A stretch of DNA of 64,000 nt. Origin: Bathymodiolus brooksi (Eukaryota; Mollusca; Bivalvia; Mytilida; Modiolidae). The notes under the pieces were generated by a model that saw nothing but the letters and a program-made list of their open reading frames with translations, was not told where the DNA came from and made no database searches. The stretch is from NCBI GenBank assembly GCA_963680875.1, contig OY804589.1:15296028-15360027 (forward strand). Reading direction: 5' to 3'. The number at the start of each line of letters is the position of its first letter. The stretch's first letter is position 1. Below, piece by piece: positions 1-10,221 of the stretch. A program made the translations under genes and the position numbers.

Positions 1-1022
1 AATCATAAATGCTTGTAAATAAAAGTTCGAAAAAATTACATGAAGATATTAAAATAAACTCTAATAATTCTACTATTAAAGGTGAAAATTTCATGAAAAT
101 CGGCCAAGGAATAACTTCATGAGAATGTTATGAAAATAAGTGGTTTTATATGAAATATATAGGGAAATATCTTAGTGGGGAAATACTTTTGACCCGTGAG
201 TGTATTTGTAGAAACAGGATAAACGAGACTCTGGTGTCCATGTCTTATGTACAGAGAAGAGCAATAGACACTGGTTGAATCCGTCCCCGCTGTAGACACC
301 CAATAAAAAATTCAACCAAAATCTGCATTGTTTTTACCTTTTTGGTGCCAGTTTACATTTCAATAATGCACAACATTGTAGTATAAATACAATATACGTA
401 CATTAAATTGTCTGGAGATATATAATGTATTTGTATTCGCCTCGAAACGGGGAAGAAAAGCTCGCCAGAGACTCTTTTTTTTTTCTTGTTTCTAAAGCTG
501 GTACCAATACATGATTTTTTTTATTAAAATATTATATTTTAGTGAAGCACACTTTAAAACTCAATTATTAACAGAAAAAGTTTTATTTTATTTGAAAATT
601 TCCTCTTTTTTTTTTGCAAATTATATAGGAGATATGCTAATTAATATACTTTCATTAAATAAATAACATAGCTGGTATATTCATCCCCAAAATCATATAT
701 GCCTTTGACCTTATCTTATATAAGGCAAAAATAATTTAGCCATTGTTTTAAAATATGGCCTTTCACAAAGTCTTGTTCTTTATAATGCATTATGACTCAT
801 TAAAGAATCAACTTATATTTATCTTGTAAATAATATTTGAAGGACAGTATTACAAAATTATAAAGTTTAGTGTGTTTGAATGGTTCCAAAAAAAAAGGGG
901 GGGGGGGGGGCGATTAATGAGGAAAATATTTTTTTTTGCATAATAATGTAAAATTAATTTATTTCAACAGTTTCAAATTGATTTCATAAAATTCTGTAAT
1001 TCTTGTATTTCTTCATTTTCAG
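1..1022. other. AT-rich non-coding sequence, probably intron
   Basis: No convincing coding segment was seen. Homopolymer runs are present (T around 472-485, A then G around 888-911). The stretch ends in a pyrimidine-rich tract and AG at 1021-1022, which fits the 3' end of an intron leading into the exon at 1023. An open frame at 117-299 on the minus strand has no recognisable features. Confidence 0.5.
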
Positions 1023-1269
1023 AAAATCGCGGAGGAAGGAATCTCCAGACGACAGTTTACCCACTATTCCCAGTGAGTCGGAAGTTTCACCACCATCATC
1101 ATCAATGTTGCATAAATCATCAAAAGGAAAGAAAAAATCGAAGAAAACTCATTTCTACATCGACGAGGAAGAGACAGACCACCTCCTGAACAAGCCAATA
1201 GAGATCGTTATTGACCCTCCTAGTGATTCTGGGTCAATCAATAAAAAAGACGATAACACTGAATTCTAA
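1023..1269 (+). CDS. Probable terminal exon of an unidentified gene
   Basis: A good splice acceptor (a T-rich tract ending TTTTCAG) ends at 1022. Reading from the third base of a codon gives about 82 residues and a TAA stop at 1267-1269. The peptide is hydrophilic: Ser/Pro-rich at first, then a lysine cluster (KGKKKSKK), then an acidic stretch (DEEETD), and it ends NTEF. It looks like a disordered cytoplasmic or nuclear C-terminal tail. I do not recognise the protein. The rest of the gene would lie upstream of the window. An in-frame TTG at 1003 lies in the acceptor tract and is not a credible start. Composition and the splice site support an exon, but no domain confirms it. Confidence 0.55.
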
Positions 1270-1272
1270 TGT

Positions 1273-1278
1273 AATAAA
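1273..1278 (+). promoter_or_regulatory. Candidate polyadenylation signal AATAAA
   Basis: A canonical hexamer lies 4 bases after the stop of the preceding exon. This is very close to the stop codon, so a more distal signal may be the one used. Confidence 0.3.
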
Positions 1279-1465
1279 ACATTTCAAAGATGTAGACCAA
1301 AAATATATATTTATGGAAAGTTGATGGTCAATCTATAGGTGTGTTTGTATGGTCAAATTTGTCCTTCAAATTTATCTGTGCAATTGTTTTAAACACATGT
1401 TTGACAGTCAAAAGATGTCGTTAAATAGTTTTGAGGAGTTCATCAAATATTGGTTGTCGTTGTCA

Positions 1466-1716
1466 TGATCATATGGTAGTTGGATTTACAACTACCTATG
1501 GGATCAGTACCTATCACCACTAAAGTTGTGAGTTCGAATCCTGCTCATGGCGAGGTATACTCGATGCAAAATTATGTGATGAAGTTTGTCATTGATTTGC
1601 GGCAGGTCAGTGGTTTTCTCCGGGTACTCTGCTTTCCTCCACCAATAAAACTGACCACCACAATATAACTGAAATATTGCTGTAAGTGGCATTAAACACC
1701 ATAACCCTAACACTCA
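1466..1716 (+). mobile_element. tRNA-derived SINE (SINE-A), full or nearly full length
   Basis: A tRNA-like head contains a B-box-type GTTCGAATCC at about 1532. The body includes TTCTCCGGGTACTC and the 3' module ends GGCATTAAACACCATAACCC. At least sixteen other whole or partial copies of this family lie in the window in both orientations. It is non-coding and would depend on a LINE for movement. Confidence 0.8.
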
Positions 1717-1934
1717 AACAAGTATATTTTTATTAATTTTGTAAATTTACACTTGACTATCAACTTTCCATTCTTATTTTATTTGGATCTATATATAAAA
1801 TCCTAAACTGCCTCAATTCATGTATGTGTATATTTTAATTGACATATGACAAAACGTACATGCCAAATTCTATGTCAAAATCAGTGGTCTCAACATTTCT
1901 GTCAAGTCATATTTTTTTGGAAGTCATTCTTTTA

Positions 1935-2640
1935 TTAGTTCACCTTGCGAATGTGAGCACTTGGCATCCATCGTCTTAACTTTTCACATTTTAATCTTCT
2001 CCTCTGAAACCCCTTAGCCAAATGAACTGAAACTTGGTAGGAAGCATCTATAGAAGGTCCTCTCTAAAGATTGCACATTTTGTCCCAATCCATTAATAAT
2101 CATGGCCACCATAGGCAATTCTTGTTTCTGATTGGTTGATTTCTAAAAAATCTTCTCCAAATGAATCGAAACTTGGTAGGAAGCATCTATGGAAGGTCCT
2201 CTATAAAGATTGCTCATTTCGTCCCGATCCATTAACAAACATGGCCGCCACAGGCAATTCTTGTTTCTGATTGGCCGATTTTTTTAAATCTTCTCCTCTG
2301 AAACCGCTTGGCCAAATGAACCGAAATTTGGTAGGAAGTATCTATGGAATGTTCTCTATGAAGATTGCTCATTTTGTCCCGATCGGTTAACAAACATGGC
2401 TACCACCGAAACTTGGTAGGAATCATCTATGGAATGTCCTCTATGAAGATTGCTCATATCGTCCCAATCGGTTAGCAAACATGGCCACCACATGCAATTC
2501 TTGTTTCTGATTGTGGTCGATTTCTCAAAAATCTTCTCCTTTGAAACTGCTTAGCCATATGAACCGAAACTTGGTAGGAAGCATCTACATGTATGGAAGG
2601 TTCTGTATTAAGTTTCCTCAAAGCAGAATGAAAGGTGAGT
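1935..2640 (+). repeat. Dispersed repeat with internal ~130-bp periodicity
   Basis: The segment begins like the bivalve repeat seen again at 11889 (AGTTCACCTTG, then CACTTGGCATCC). It contains four to five diverged copies of a module including CCGAAACTTGGTAGGAAGC, GAAGATTGCTCATTT and AACATGGCCACCA. It is non-coding: open frames through it are short and inconsistent. Confidence 0.65.
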
Positions 2641-3639
2641 GACACAGAGCCCACTGACCCTCTAGTTTTCTTGGCCATTATAAAAACAAATATTGATAAT
2701 TTTATCGATTTTCCATGGAACAAAAAAAAAGTTTAAAAATTTATTTTCATGCCATAATACAAATAAATATGAGATTTTTCTTAGCCTTTTGATAGTTTTA
2801 TCGATTTTCCTTGAGACAAAAAAAAATTGTCAAAATATTTATTTCCATGCTATAATACAAAACACATGTCGATTTTTTCATTTCTTTGTCATATTAAAAC
2901 CAAATGTCCATTTTTGTTTTAAATATCATTTTATGTGTTTTCGTTCAAGGTTATAAAAAGTATGTATAAATATATGTATAGTTATATACTAGTCCTATTT
3001 AACTGTAAAATTGTTGATATTTGTGTAGAATATGAGAGTGAAATTGTACCTGTTCTTTCCAGGAAAAGTATTTTTAACTGTGTTTTTTTTTCATTAACAG
3101 GTGTGAAAAATGTTGGGGGGTTTTTTATGATGTAAGCATTTTTTTTTCATAAATCAGGATTTTTGTCATTTTTTTGTTGTTGAAATATTTTATGATTATA
3201 ATTAGTATGAATGATATGTAATCTGTCCATATTGATAAGAATTCACCACAAGTTTAAATTTCATTATCCATGTAGTTCTAATGTTCGAAATTTATATTAT
3301 GATATCCGAATGTCTTCTGATGGTGTAGTTATCTGCCCAATTTTTTTCCTCAGAAGTACTTAAAGTGTAATAAGCATTTTAAAGATAGACCAAGAAACAT
3401 AAATATTTCTTTTGTAATTGTCAGTCCAGGAGATGTTGTATAACAGAAAGAAAACTCATTTTCCTGTGAAATATGTATCAAATTGTAGGTTTTTACTGTT
3501 AAACATGTTTAAACTGAACCCTGAATAACTCGGAATACTGCATAAGCTGAACTTTTAATTATAGTCTCAATGTAGGATAATCTTTGTTTAACTAATCTAT
3601 TTATACAGAACACCTGTCTATTCCAACACACAAAAATTG
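2641..3639. other. AT-rich non-coding stretch
   Basis: Only homopolymer-rich sequence was seen. At 2690-2880 two related segments (TTTTATCGATTTTCC followed by an A-run) form a diverged tandem pair. No exon or known element was recognised. Confidence 0.5.
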
Positions 3640-3735
3640 GTTCTGTTTAGACCGGTTTGGCCATTGTGTTATCTGTTCTTCCTTGATTTACGGTTTCCGA
3701 TTACCCTTTTGGTATATTCAAACTCTTCTTCAATA
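3640..3735 (+). repeat. Family M fragment, 3' part
   Basis: The segment contains GATTTACGGTTTCCGATTAC followed by CTTTTGGTATATTCAAA, matching the 3' end of the family M copies at 18715-18940 and 48313-48545. Confidence 0.6.
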
Positions 3736-4104
3736 TATGAACTGTTATGAAGGTGCTTTAAAATGCATTTTTTTTTTCCATATACATTGTTTAATGTTTT
3801 GAGATGGACATACATGTGCACAAATTTAGATCCTCATATGAAGTTTATAAGAATATATTTATAGAGCTGGTCCTCTTATATGTTAAATAGTTGTATATAA
3901 TATTAATTTTTAGTTGTGATCAAAGATCAAACTGGTAGATGGGTTTTTTAGAAATCAAAATTGTTAAAATAACCTAAGCATACCTAGTGTGTTAATGGCT
4001 AAGGAAGGATTTTGCTCCCAGGTAAATTTGTATGATAATTGTTTTCCATTCTCATGTCTCATATAGATGTATTGTCCAGAACAAATTTTATTATTTTATT
4101 GTGA
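3736..4104. other. AT-rich non-coding stretch
   Basis: Nothing beyond AT-rich sequence was recognised here. Confidence 0.5.
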
Positions 4105-4335
4105 AATCCATTGACTTTATTACGTAGCCATACTATTTTGAAATCCATTAACTTTATTACGTAGCCATACTATTTTGAAATCCATTGACTTTATTACGTA
4201 GCCATACTATTTTGAAATCCATTGACTTTATTACGTAGCCATACTATTTTGAAATCCATTGACTTTATTACATAGCCATACTATTTTGAAATCCATTGAC
4301 TTTATTATGTAGCCATACTATTTTGAAATCCATTA
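4105..4335. repeat. 37-bp tandem repeat, ~6 copies
   Basis: The unit contains TTTTGAAATCCATTGACTTT followed by ATTACGTAGCCATACTA. It repeats every 37 bases with single-base changes (TTAAC for TTGAC, TACAT or TATGT for TACGT). Confidence 0.9.
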
Positions 4336-4476
4336 GATTATTAATCGGTCGTACTAATTCTATGTTATAGCGTCATATTATTTTTATTGCTAAATATGGA
4401 AGTTAATTTATGTCTAAGTTTCATGTTTTTTATGTGTTGTTTCTTAGTATATTAATATATTTAGCAGATACATATA

Positions 4477-4720
4477 TAGTCAAACCTGTATATAAAGACC
4501 ACTCAAGGGAACCTGAAGATGTGGCCATTATGAGATGCCCTTTATATACAGTTTAAAATTGTATGCACTATTCATTAATGGGGGAAATGAGGCTGCCCTT
4601 AATAGACAGCGATTTGTTATATAGAGGTGCCCTTTATAGACAGTGATTTGTTATATAGAGGTGCCCTTTATAGACAGTGATTTGTTATATATAAGTGTCC
4701 TTTATAGACAGGTTTGACTG
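4477..4720 (+). mobile_element. TA-flanked TIR element (element P) with internal tandem repeat
   Basis: The 5' end TAGTCAAACCTGT and the 3' end ACAGGTTTGACTG are inverted repeats of each other, flanked by TA at 4475-4476 and 4721-4722. This is the pattern of a Tc1/mariner-type non-autonomous element. Inside, a 34-base unit (CCCTTTATAGACAGTGATTT plus GTTATATAGAGGTG) is repeated about three and a half times at roughly 4593-4712. Related copies lie at 5356-5536 and 36169-36789. Confidence 0.7.
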
Positions 4721-4893
4721 TACATTGCAGATGTATATTTGTTTTTGCTGAATTGTTATATACTCCATAAACTAACTTCCATGCACAATTTTAACATTTA
4801 ACTAAAGATCTTGATTGATATTATTTTAAGAACAAAAAGTGTGTGATTATTTTTTTCTGTTTATTTATATAAACTTGTATATTTGATACGGTA

Positions 4894-4965
4894 GTCCCGC
4901 AAAGAATGATATAGCTGAAATACTGCTAAAATAGCCGTTAAACATCAATCAATCAATGAGTCAGT
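4894..4965 (+). mobile_element. SINE-A 3' tail fragment
   Basis: A GATATAGCTGAAATACTGCT module is followed by GCCGTTAAACATC and a short (AATC)n tail. Only the 3' end is present, as in a 5'-truncated retroposed copy. Confidence 0.7.
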
Positions 4966-4987
4966 AGTCCCTCTCTTAAAAGGCCTC

Positions 4988-5044
4988 TCTATAAGGGAAA
5001 TACTGCTAATGTTGACATTAAACACCAATCAATCAATCAATCAG
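4988..5044 (+). mobile_element. SINE-A 3' tail fragment
   Basis: A GAAATACTGCTAATGTTGAC segment is followed by ATTAAACACC and (AATC)n. It lies directly after the previous fragment; both are followed by AGTAGTCCCTCT, so they may be parts of a small duplication. Confidence 0.65.
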
Positions 5045-5225
5045 TAGTCCCTCTTTTATACGGCCACTCTCACCAAAGACCACCATTCTTACTGAGCAAG
5101 ATTTAAGATACACTGAGATAGTCCAATACTACTAAATTTTACCTCTCAAGAGAGGACACCCCTTTTATAAGGTCACTTATTATATGCAGAAGGGGGTTGC
5201 CTTGTAAAAGGGCAACAACTGTACA
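5045..5225 (+). repeat. Dispersed element related to element P
   Basis: The segment contains ATACACTGAGATAGTCCAAT, ACTACTAAATT and GCAGAAGGGG. The same motifs recur in the same order at 9853-9995. Its boundaries are uncertain. Confidence 0.5.
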
Positions 5226-5355
5226 AGTTACAGCTAAGTTGGAGAAAATGATGGAATTGGCATTCGTAATTAATCCCAAAAGCCTGTGCTTAATACAAGT
5301 ATTGCCTAGCATTTCATTCTAAATGCAGTATTAGATTATAAATTTCAAAGAATTA

Positions 5356-5536
5356 CAGTCAAATCTTTGTGGTCACCTCTATTAAGCAGTCACCTGCATT
5401 AAAAGGTCACCCTTTTCTTGTCCTCTCATGGAAAATTTCATTTGAATTTTAAAAAAAACGCTTTTAAGAGGTTGCCTGTCTTAAAAGGTCACGTTTTCTT
5501 TGTCCCGCAGGTGGCCTCTTAACACAGGTGTGACTG
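5356..5536 (+). mobile_element. TA-flanked TIR element P, unexpanded copy
   Basis: The ends CAGTCAAATCTTTG and CAGGTGTGACTG are imperfect inverted repeats flanked by TA at 5354-5355 and 5537-5538. The interior (GGTCACCTCTATTAAGCAGT, GTGGCCTCTTAACACAGG) has no long tandem array, so it serves as an unexpanded reference for the copy at 36169. Confidence 0.65.
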
Positions 5537-5659
5537 TATTCAATCAGGGATTGTGCAATTAACTTACAATTGATACTTAATAGTGATACAAAATATCAAT
5601 CAAAAAACGTGATAATGAAATTTTTTTTACCATAATAAAATAATGCACTTTATACGGTA

Positions 5660-5730
5660 GTATGAATCTGATGCCACGATATAGCTGAAATACTGCTAAA
5701 GTTGGCGTTAATCACCAATCAGTCGATATG
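5660..5730 (+). mobile_element. SINE-A 3' tail fragment
   Basis: The segment contains GCCACGATATAGCTGAAATA and GTTGGCGTTAATCACCAATC. It is a 5'-truncated fragment. Confidence 0.7.
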
Positions 5731-5843
5731 AATCTGATTAAGATCAGCGCTGCTACGTTTCGCCCGTCCTAGCATCTGACGGAACCCGATTAGAGGTGAT
5801 ATCCTAATGAACTTTCTGAAAGATGAATGAAATGCTATCCTGA

Positions 5844-5951
5844 CATGACGTCAAACGTGGTATTGTTAAATGTTGGTGTACACTAAAAAAAATTAAACAT
5901 GACGTCAAACGTGGTATTGTTAGATGTTAATGTACACTTAAAAAAATTAAA
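5844..5951. repeat. 54-bp tandem duplication
   Basis: Two copies of a unit starting CATGACGTCAAACGTGGTAT and ending in an A-rich AAATTAAA stretch lie head to tail. Confidence 0.8.
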
Positions 5952-5989
5952 CAAATATATATATATAACAAACGTATAATTGTGATTAT

Positions 5990-6240
5990 GATTACAATTA
6001 AGTCATGTGATAAAGTTTGTCAGTGACTTGTGACAGGTCAAAGTTTGTCAGTGACTTGTGACAGGTCAAAGTTTGTCAGTGACTTGTGACAGGTCAAGGT
6101 TTGTCAGTGACTTGTGACAGGTCCATGGTTTTCACAGAGTACGCTAGTTTTCCTCCACCAATCAAACTTACCTCCACGATATAGCTGAAATATTGTTGAA
6201 AATGGCATTAAACACCATAACCCTAACCCTTACCCCCCTA
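5990..6240 (+). mobile_element. SINE-A copy with internal tandem expansion
   Basis: The body starts near CATGTGATAAAGTTTGTCAG, continues into TTTTCCTCCACCAATC and ends GGCATTAAACACCATAACCC. The tRNA-like head is missing or degraded. The copy carries the 28-bp repeat annotated separately. Confidence 0.75.
6012..6123 (+). repeat. 28-bp x 4 tandem repeat inside a SINE
   Basis: The unit AAAGTTTGTCAGTGACTTGT plus GACAGGTC occurs four times with one mismatch (AAGG in the last copy). Other SINE-A copies, for example at 1580-1610, have this stretch once. Confidence 0.9.
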
Positions 6241-6386
6241 ACAATTAAGTCTACGCATGTACCGGTATATCACTTTAAAAGAAAGGAGTTTATTGTAATT
6301 ATTTATTTATTGGTTAATAATCTAAGCTTCTATTTGATTTATTATTTGTCTTATTATACAAGCAAGTTATAGCAAAGATTTTATTA

Positions 6387-6610
6387 AGTAAGAAAGGATA
6401 TGGATGTAAATGAACACAAGAGAGATTATCCAATTTTACTCTTAGATGCAAATTAAAGTAAAGGAACAGCTTGTAGTAAGAAAGGATATGGTTGTAAATG
6501 AACATGAGAGACTATCCAATTTTACTCTTAGACGCAAATTAAAGTAAAGGAACAACTTGTAGTAAGAAAGGATGTGGGTGTAAATGAACACAAAAGAGAC
6601 TATCCAAATT
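6387..6610. repeat. 86-88-bp tandem repeat, ~2.5 copies
   Basis: AGTAAGAAAGGATATGG starts units at 6387, 6475 and 6561. Each unit includes GTAAATGAACAC and CTATCCAATTTTACTCTTAG. Minus-strand open frames here are by-products. Confidence 0.85.
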
Positions 6611-8093
6611 TACTGTAAACAAACAACACTTTGAGAGTAATTAATACCCATAAATGAGTGTGAAATGGCCATCTGGTCTACAGTGAAGTGGTGCTCTTTG
6701 CTTCTATTGAAAAAGGTTACATCTGGGCATCTGTCATTTTGTGTAGAGAATTTCATTTCCCAGATGCAAGGTTATCAAAAGGAAAACAAGATATGGGTGA
6801 AGTAATCTTACAAATACCATCATCATTATGTTTTTAGACACAGGATTCTCAGTATTTTTCTGTGTTATGCTACTGTAAGTTAAAATTGAACAAAAGAATT
6901 GCTCAACACGATCAAATCCCAAATCCATGTAAATTTATATCTATAGACGTTTTAATTTCCTCCTGTAAAAAATATAAATGCTATATTTGTGTGAAAACTT
7001 GTTTTTATATTGTTATAGACTTTCTTTTTTAATCGCCATGGTAAATTAACATTTCATTTCATTATTAATGTTTTCTATGTCATAGGAATTTTATTTTGAC
7101 AGAAATGTATATTATGTGATCGCAAGCTTTTGCAATTGTGATTGCCGTATTCAGTCTGGGCTCAATGTTTTTTCACAATAACTTAAGTTCTATTTGACCG
7201 AACCTTCTGAAATTTTAACACAATGATCCTTGGCACAGAAAAGTGGTCTGGATTGATTTTGGGGATTCTAGCTCTACTTGTTTCCACACAAGAGTCCCAA
7301 AGGGTCCAAAATGGATTGTTTTATTCATTTTACAATATTTACAATATCGTATTACTCGCATAATAATTTAATAGCGTTGAGTGCATTATTGATTTTTCTT
7401 AATTATAATTTTTAATTTATTTAATATATATTGCATTGTTCTTTATAAAATGTATGTTTGATGATTCACATTGTGCTGGGTATTTTAGCAACTAACAGAA
7501 AAAATTTAAATATTCATCACGATCACTCACCCGTGTTGAGCACTAAACTGTCACAGTATTATTATTATAGAATTAACTACTATCTGTATTCCGAATATCG
7601 AAAAACAAATGATGAGTAATCACACCACGCAGTAATTCACGAATGAATGGAAGTCCATGAATGAATTATCAACATTGCTCGCTTACTCACGTTTCATTTT
7701 TTCTTTATGTTTGGAATGCAAGAATAGCTACACTGTTTTTTACATAGATTTTACACTTTTGTTTGTGCTAACAAGACATTTCAAAACGGAACTTGTTTTT
7801 CATTATCAGACACTCCATGCTAAAATGCTGCTATACATATCGTGCTTGATGCACGTGTATATATGCTTGACTTTTAGCATAACAGTGGTTTTGTTAGGAA
7901 TTATTCTATTGATTGCCTACCTCATTATAAAACTGGTCCAATCGACTTGTAGCTTATCACTTTCACCATAATATATGATATTCCATACACAAAGTTTGAA
8001 AATTTACTATCATTGTGTGTGCAGTATTGATTCAATCAGGGAAATGATGAATTTATTTTAATAAATATCAGTTAATCAAAAAATCCTTATTTC
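6611..8093. other. AT-rich non-coding stretch
   Basis: No exon or known element was seen. The 104-codon plus-strand frame at 7657-7971 is hydrophobic, but it arises from AT-rich sequence with no splice or start context I could support. Confidence 0.45.
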
Positions 8094-8315
8094 CATAGTT
8101 TTCCAGTTGCCATAGCCACCAAGAAATTTTAATTTTGTTTTTGTTGTTATTATTGAACATGTATATTGCATTGTTTTCCAGTTTCCATAGCTAACAAGAA
8201 ATTTTGTTTATGTTGTTATTTTTGAACATGTACATTTCATAGTTTTCCGGTTTCCATAGCTACCAAGAAATTGTGTTTACAAGTATGTTGTTATTTTTGA
8301 ATGTGTACATTTTTA
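8094..8315. repeat. ~75-bp tandem repeat, 3 copies
   Basis: Three diverged units contain CATAGTTTTCC, GTTTCCATAGCTACCAAGAA and TGTTGTTATTTTTGAA. Confidence 0.8.
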
Positions 8316-9852
8316 AGAATGAGGGTAGGGAAAATGTCACATACACAAATTACATTTTGTGTACACTTTAAAGCTACCTATTTATTCATTATTATTACAT
8401 GACCAGTACTACTTATGTTAGAAGTTATCTGAAAGTGACAAGTCATACTTTTTTTCAAAAAATTTAAAAAGGGTATCATTCTTTGATGGCAAATTCACTG
8501 GAGGATGATTGTATATTATGTCACTTACATTATTTCTATTTTCACACCTTCAGTGTAATTAAACCCAGATATTTGTTAGAACTTTTTTTTGGGGTGGGGA
8601 GCGATGTATTAAAATCTAAATGACAATCTGTACTAATTTTAATTAGATTGATGTACCATCAGGGATGTTTTATTGCAGTTATTTAACCGATTTCAGCTAT
8701 TTGTCTCTGGGTTTTTCCCCAGAGACGGTCATATCAGGTCAAAAATGAACCTATTTAAAAGGGGATGTAGATGTTTTCAGATATTTTCAGTTATTTTATT
8801 TTCTATCCAGAATCATCCCTGTACCATATATGCATGGAAATTTATAATACACACCGCTTGTCAAATGTCCTTAAAACCTAATTCCCCATGAATAAAACTT
8901 GCTCGTGCTAATAAAATAATGTCCTATGTACATGTAATTATGACACAACATACTTACTATCTGAAGTGCAGTACTTCACAATAAAAAAAAAATTAAAATG
9001 GAATGACGTTATTTTGATTCTTTAAAACATATATGACAACTGTTGTTTTTTCACAACTTTTGAGGGGCCTTTGTGGTTAAACAACAGTGCTTTCAGTGCT
9101 TTTCATTTTTTTCATTAATTAATTTTAAAACTTAAGTGAAGTAAAACAACAGTGCTTTCAGTGCTTTTCATTTTCTCATGATTTCACCATTGAAATAACC
9201 TGACTTATATTATATTGTCAGACCTGATATAAGTTCCATTTTAGGATGATAAAGCAAAAACATTCTTATAAATATAATTATCAGAAATATTTTGCATAAT
9301 GAAAGATAATCACAAAATATGTGAAGATGTATAATAGAATATTTAGTGAACTGTTGGATGTGATTAGAAAATGTTTGTGATTGAGCAAATTATTGTTTCA
9401 TTGATTTATTGAGTAAATTAATTAATGTTCCATCAATTAATTTTATTTTTAGAAAATAATGTAATATGATTTTACTGTGATTGCATTAATTAATTATAGG
9501 ACACATTGGTATGGAAGCTGGGAGTGGGGCCATTTTGCGATTTCTCTTGTTTAATTTTTACAAATCAAAAACGTGAAAGCGAAAACAAGAAATATTTTCA
9601 TTTTGCAGTTTCGTTATTGCTATTGCATTTTCACCTTTTCACGTTTTCTTTTTGTTAAAATTAAAAGGCAGGATTGTGAAATGTCCTATCCGGGCTTCCA
9701 TACATTAATATGTACATGTATATTTAATATTTTTAGGACACTCGTCACTGTGATCACTATTGTAAGTTAGACATTGATTTTAGATGGTTGCTTTATGTTA
9801 TCAAATACAGTTTTTATGGTGAAACATGTGTTCAGTTTTACATTTGTTACAG
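8316..9852. other. AT-rich non-coding stretch
   Basis: A short hairpin lies at 8703-8725 (GTCTCTGGG / CCCAGAGAC). A small duplication of GTGCTTTCAGTGCTTTTCAT occurs near 9088 and 9152. No gene was recognised. Confidence 0.45.
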
Positions 9853-9995
9853 TTAGGACCCTGTTATAAAACCTCTCTCTACAAAGGCCACCGTTATGAC
9901 TTAGTGGACCGGATTTCAGATGCACTGAGATAGTAAAATACTACTAAACTGTATTCTTCAAGAAAGGCCACTTTTTCATTGCAGAAGGGGTGACC
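9853..9995 (+). repeat. Dispersed element related to that at 5045-5225
   Basis: The motifs GATGCACTGAGATAGTAAAA, TACTACTAAACT and GCAGAAGGGG occur in the same order as in the earlier copy. Confidence 0.55.
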
Positions 9996-10003
9996 TGACA
10001 AGA

Positions 10004-10142
10004 AGGGTTAGGATTATTGTGTTTAACACCACTTTCAACAATACTTCAGTTATATTGTGGCGGTCAGTTTTATAGGTGGAGGAAACAAGAATACCCGGAG
10101 AAAACCATCGACTTACCGCAATGCAATGGAATTTGAACTTAT
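10004..10142 (-). mobile_element. SINE-A copy, partial
   Basis: Read on the minus strand it carries the SINE-A 3' module. On the plus strand this appears as GTGTTTAACACCACTTTCAA, GTTATATTGTGGCGGTCAGT and ACCCGGAGAAAACCATCGAC. The head is missing. Confidence 0.75.
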
Positions 10143-10221
10143 GTCTGGATTGTCCATTCTTGATTGCCCCTTCGGTTTTCTCTAAAGTTGATGTGTTATT
10201 CAGTATAAGTTTGGTTTGGTT

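Noticed and set aside
2472..2723. 83-codon minus-strand frame
   Set aside because: Lies mostly in the dispersed repeat at 1935-2640.
7657..7971. 104-codon hydrophobic frame as a membrane protein gene
   Set aside because: AT-rich sequence gives hydrophobic codons by chance; there are no splice sites, homologous motifs or supporting context.
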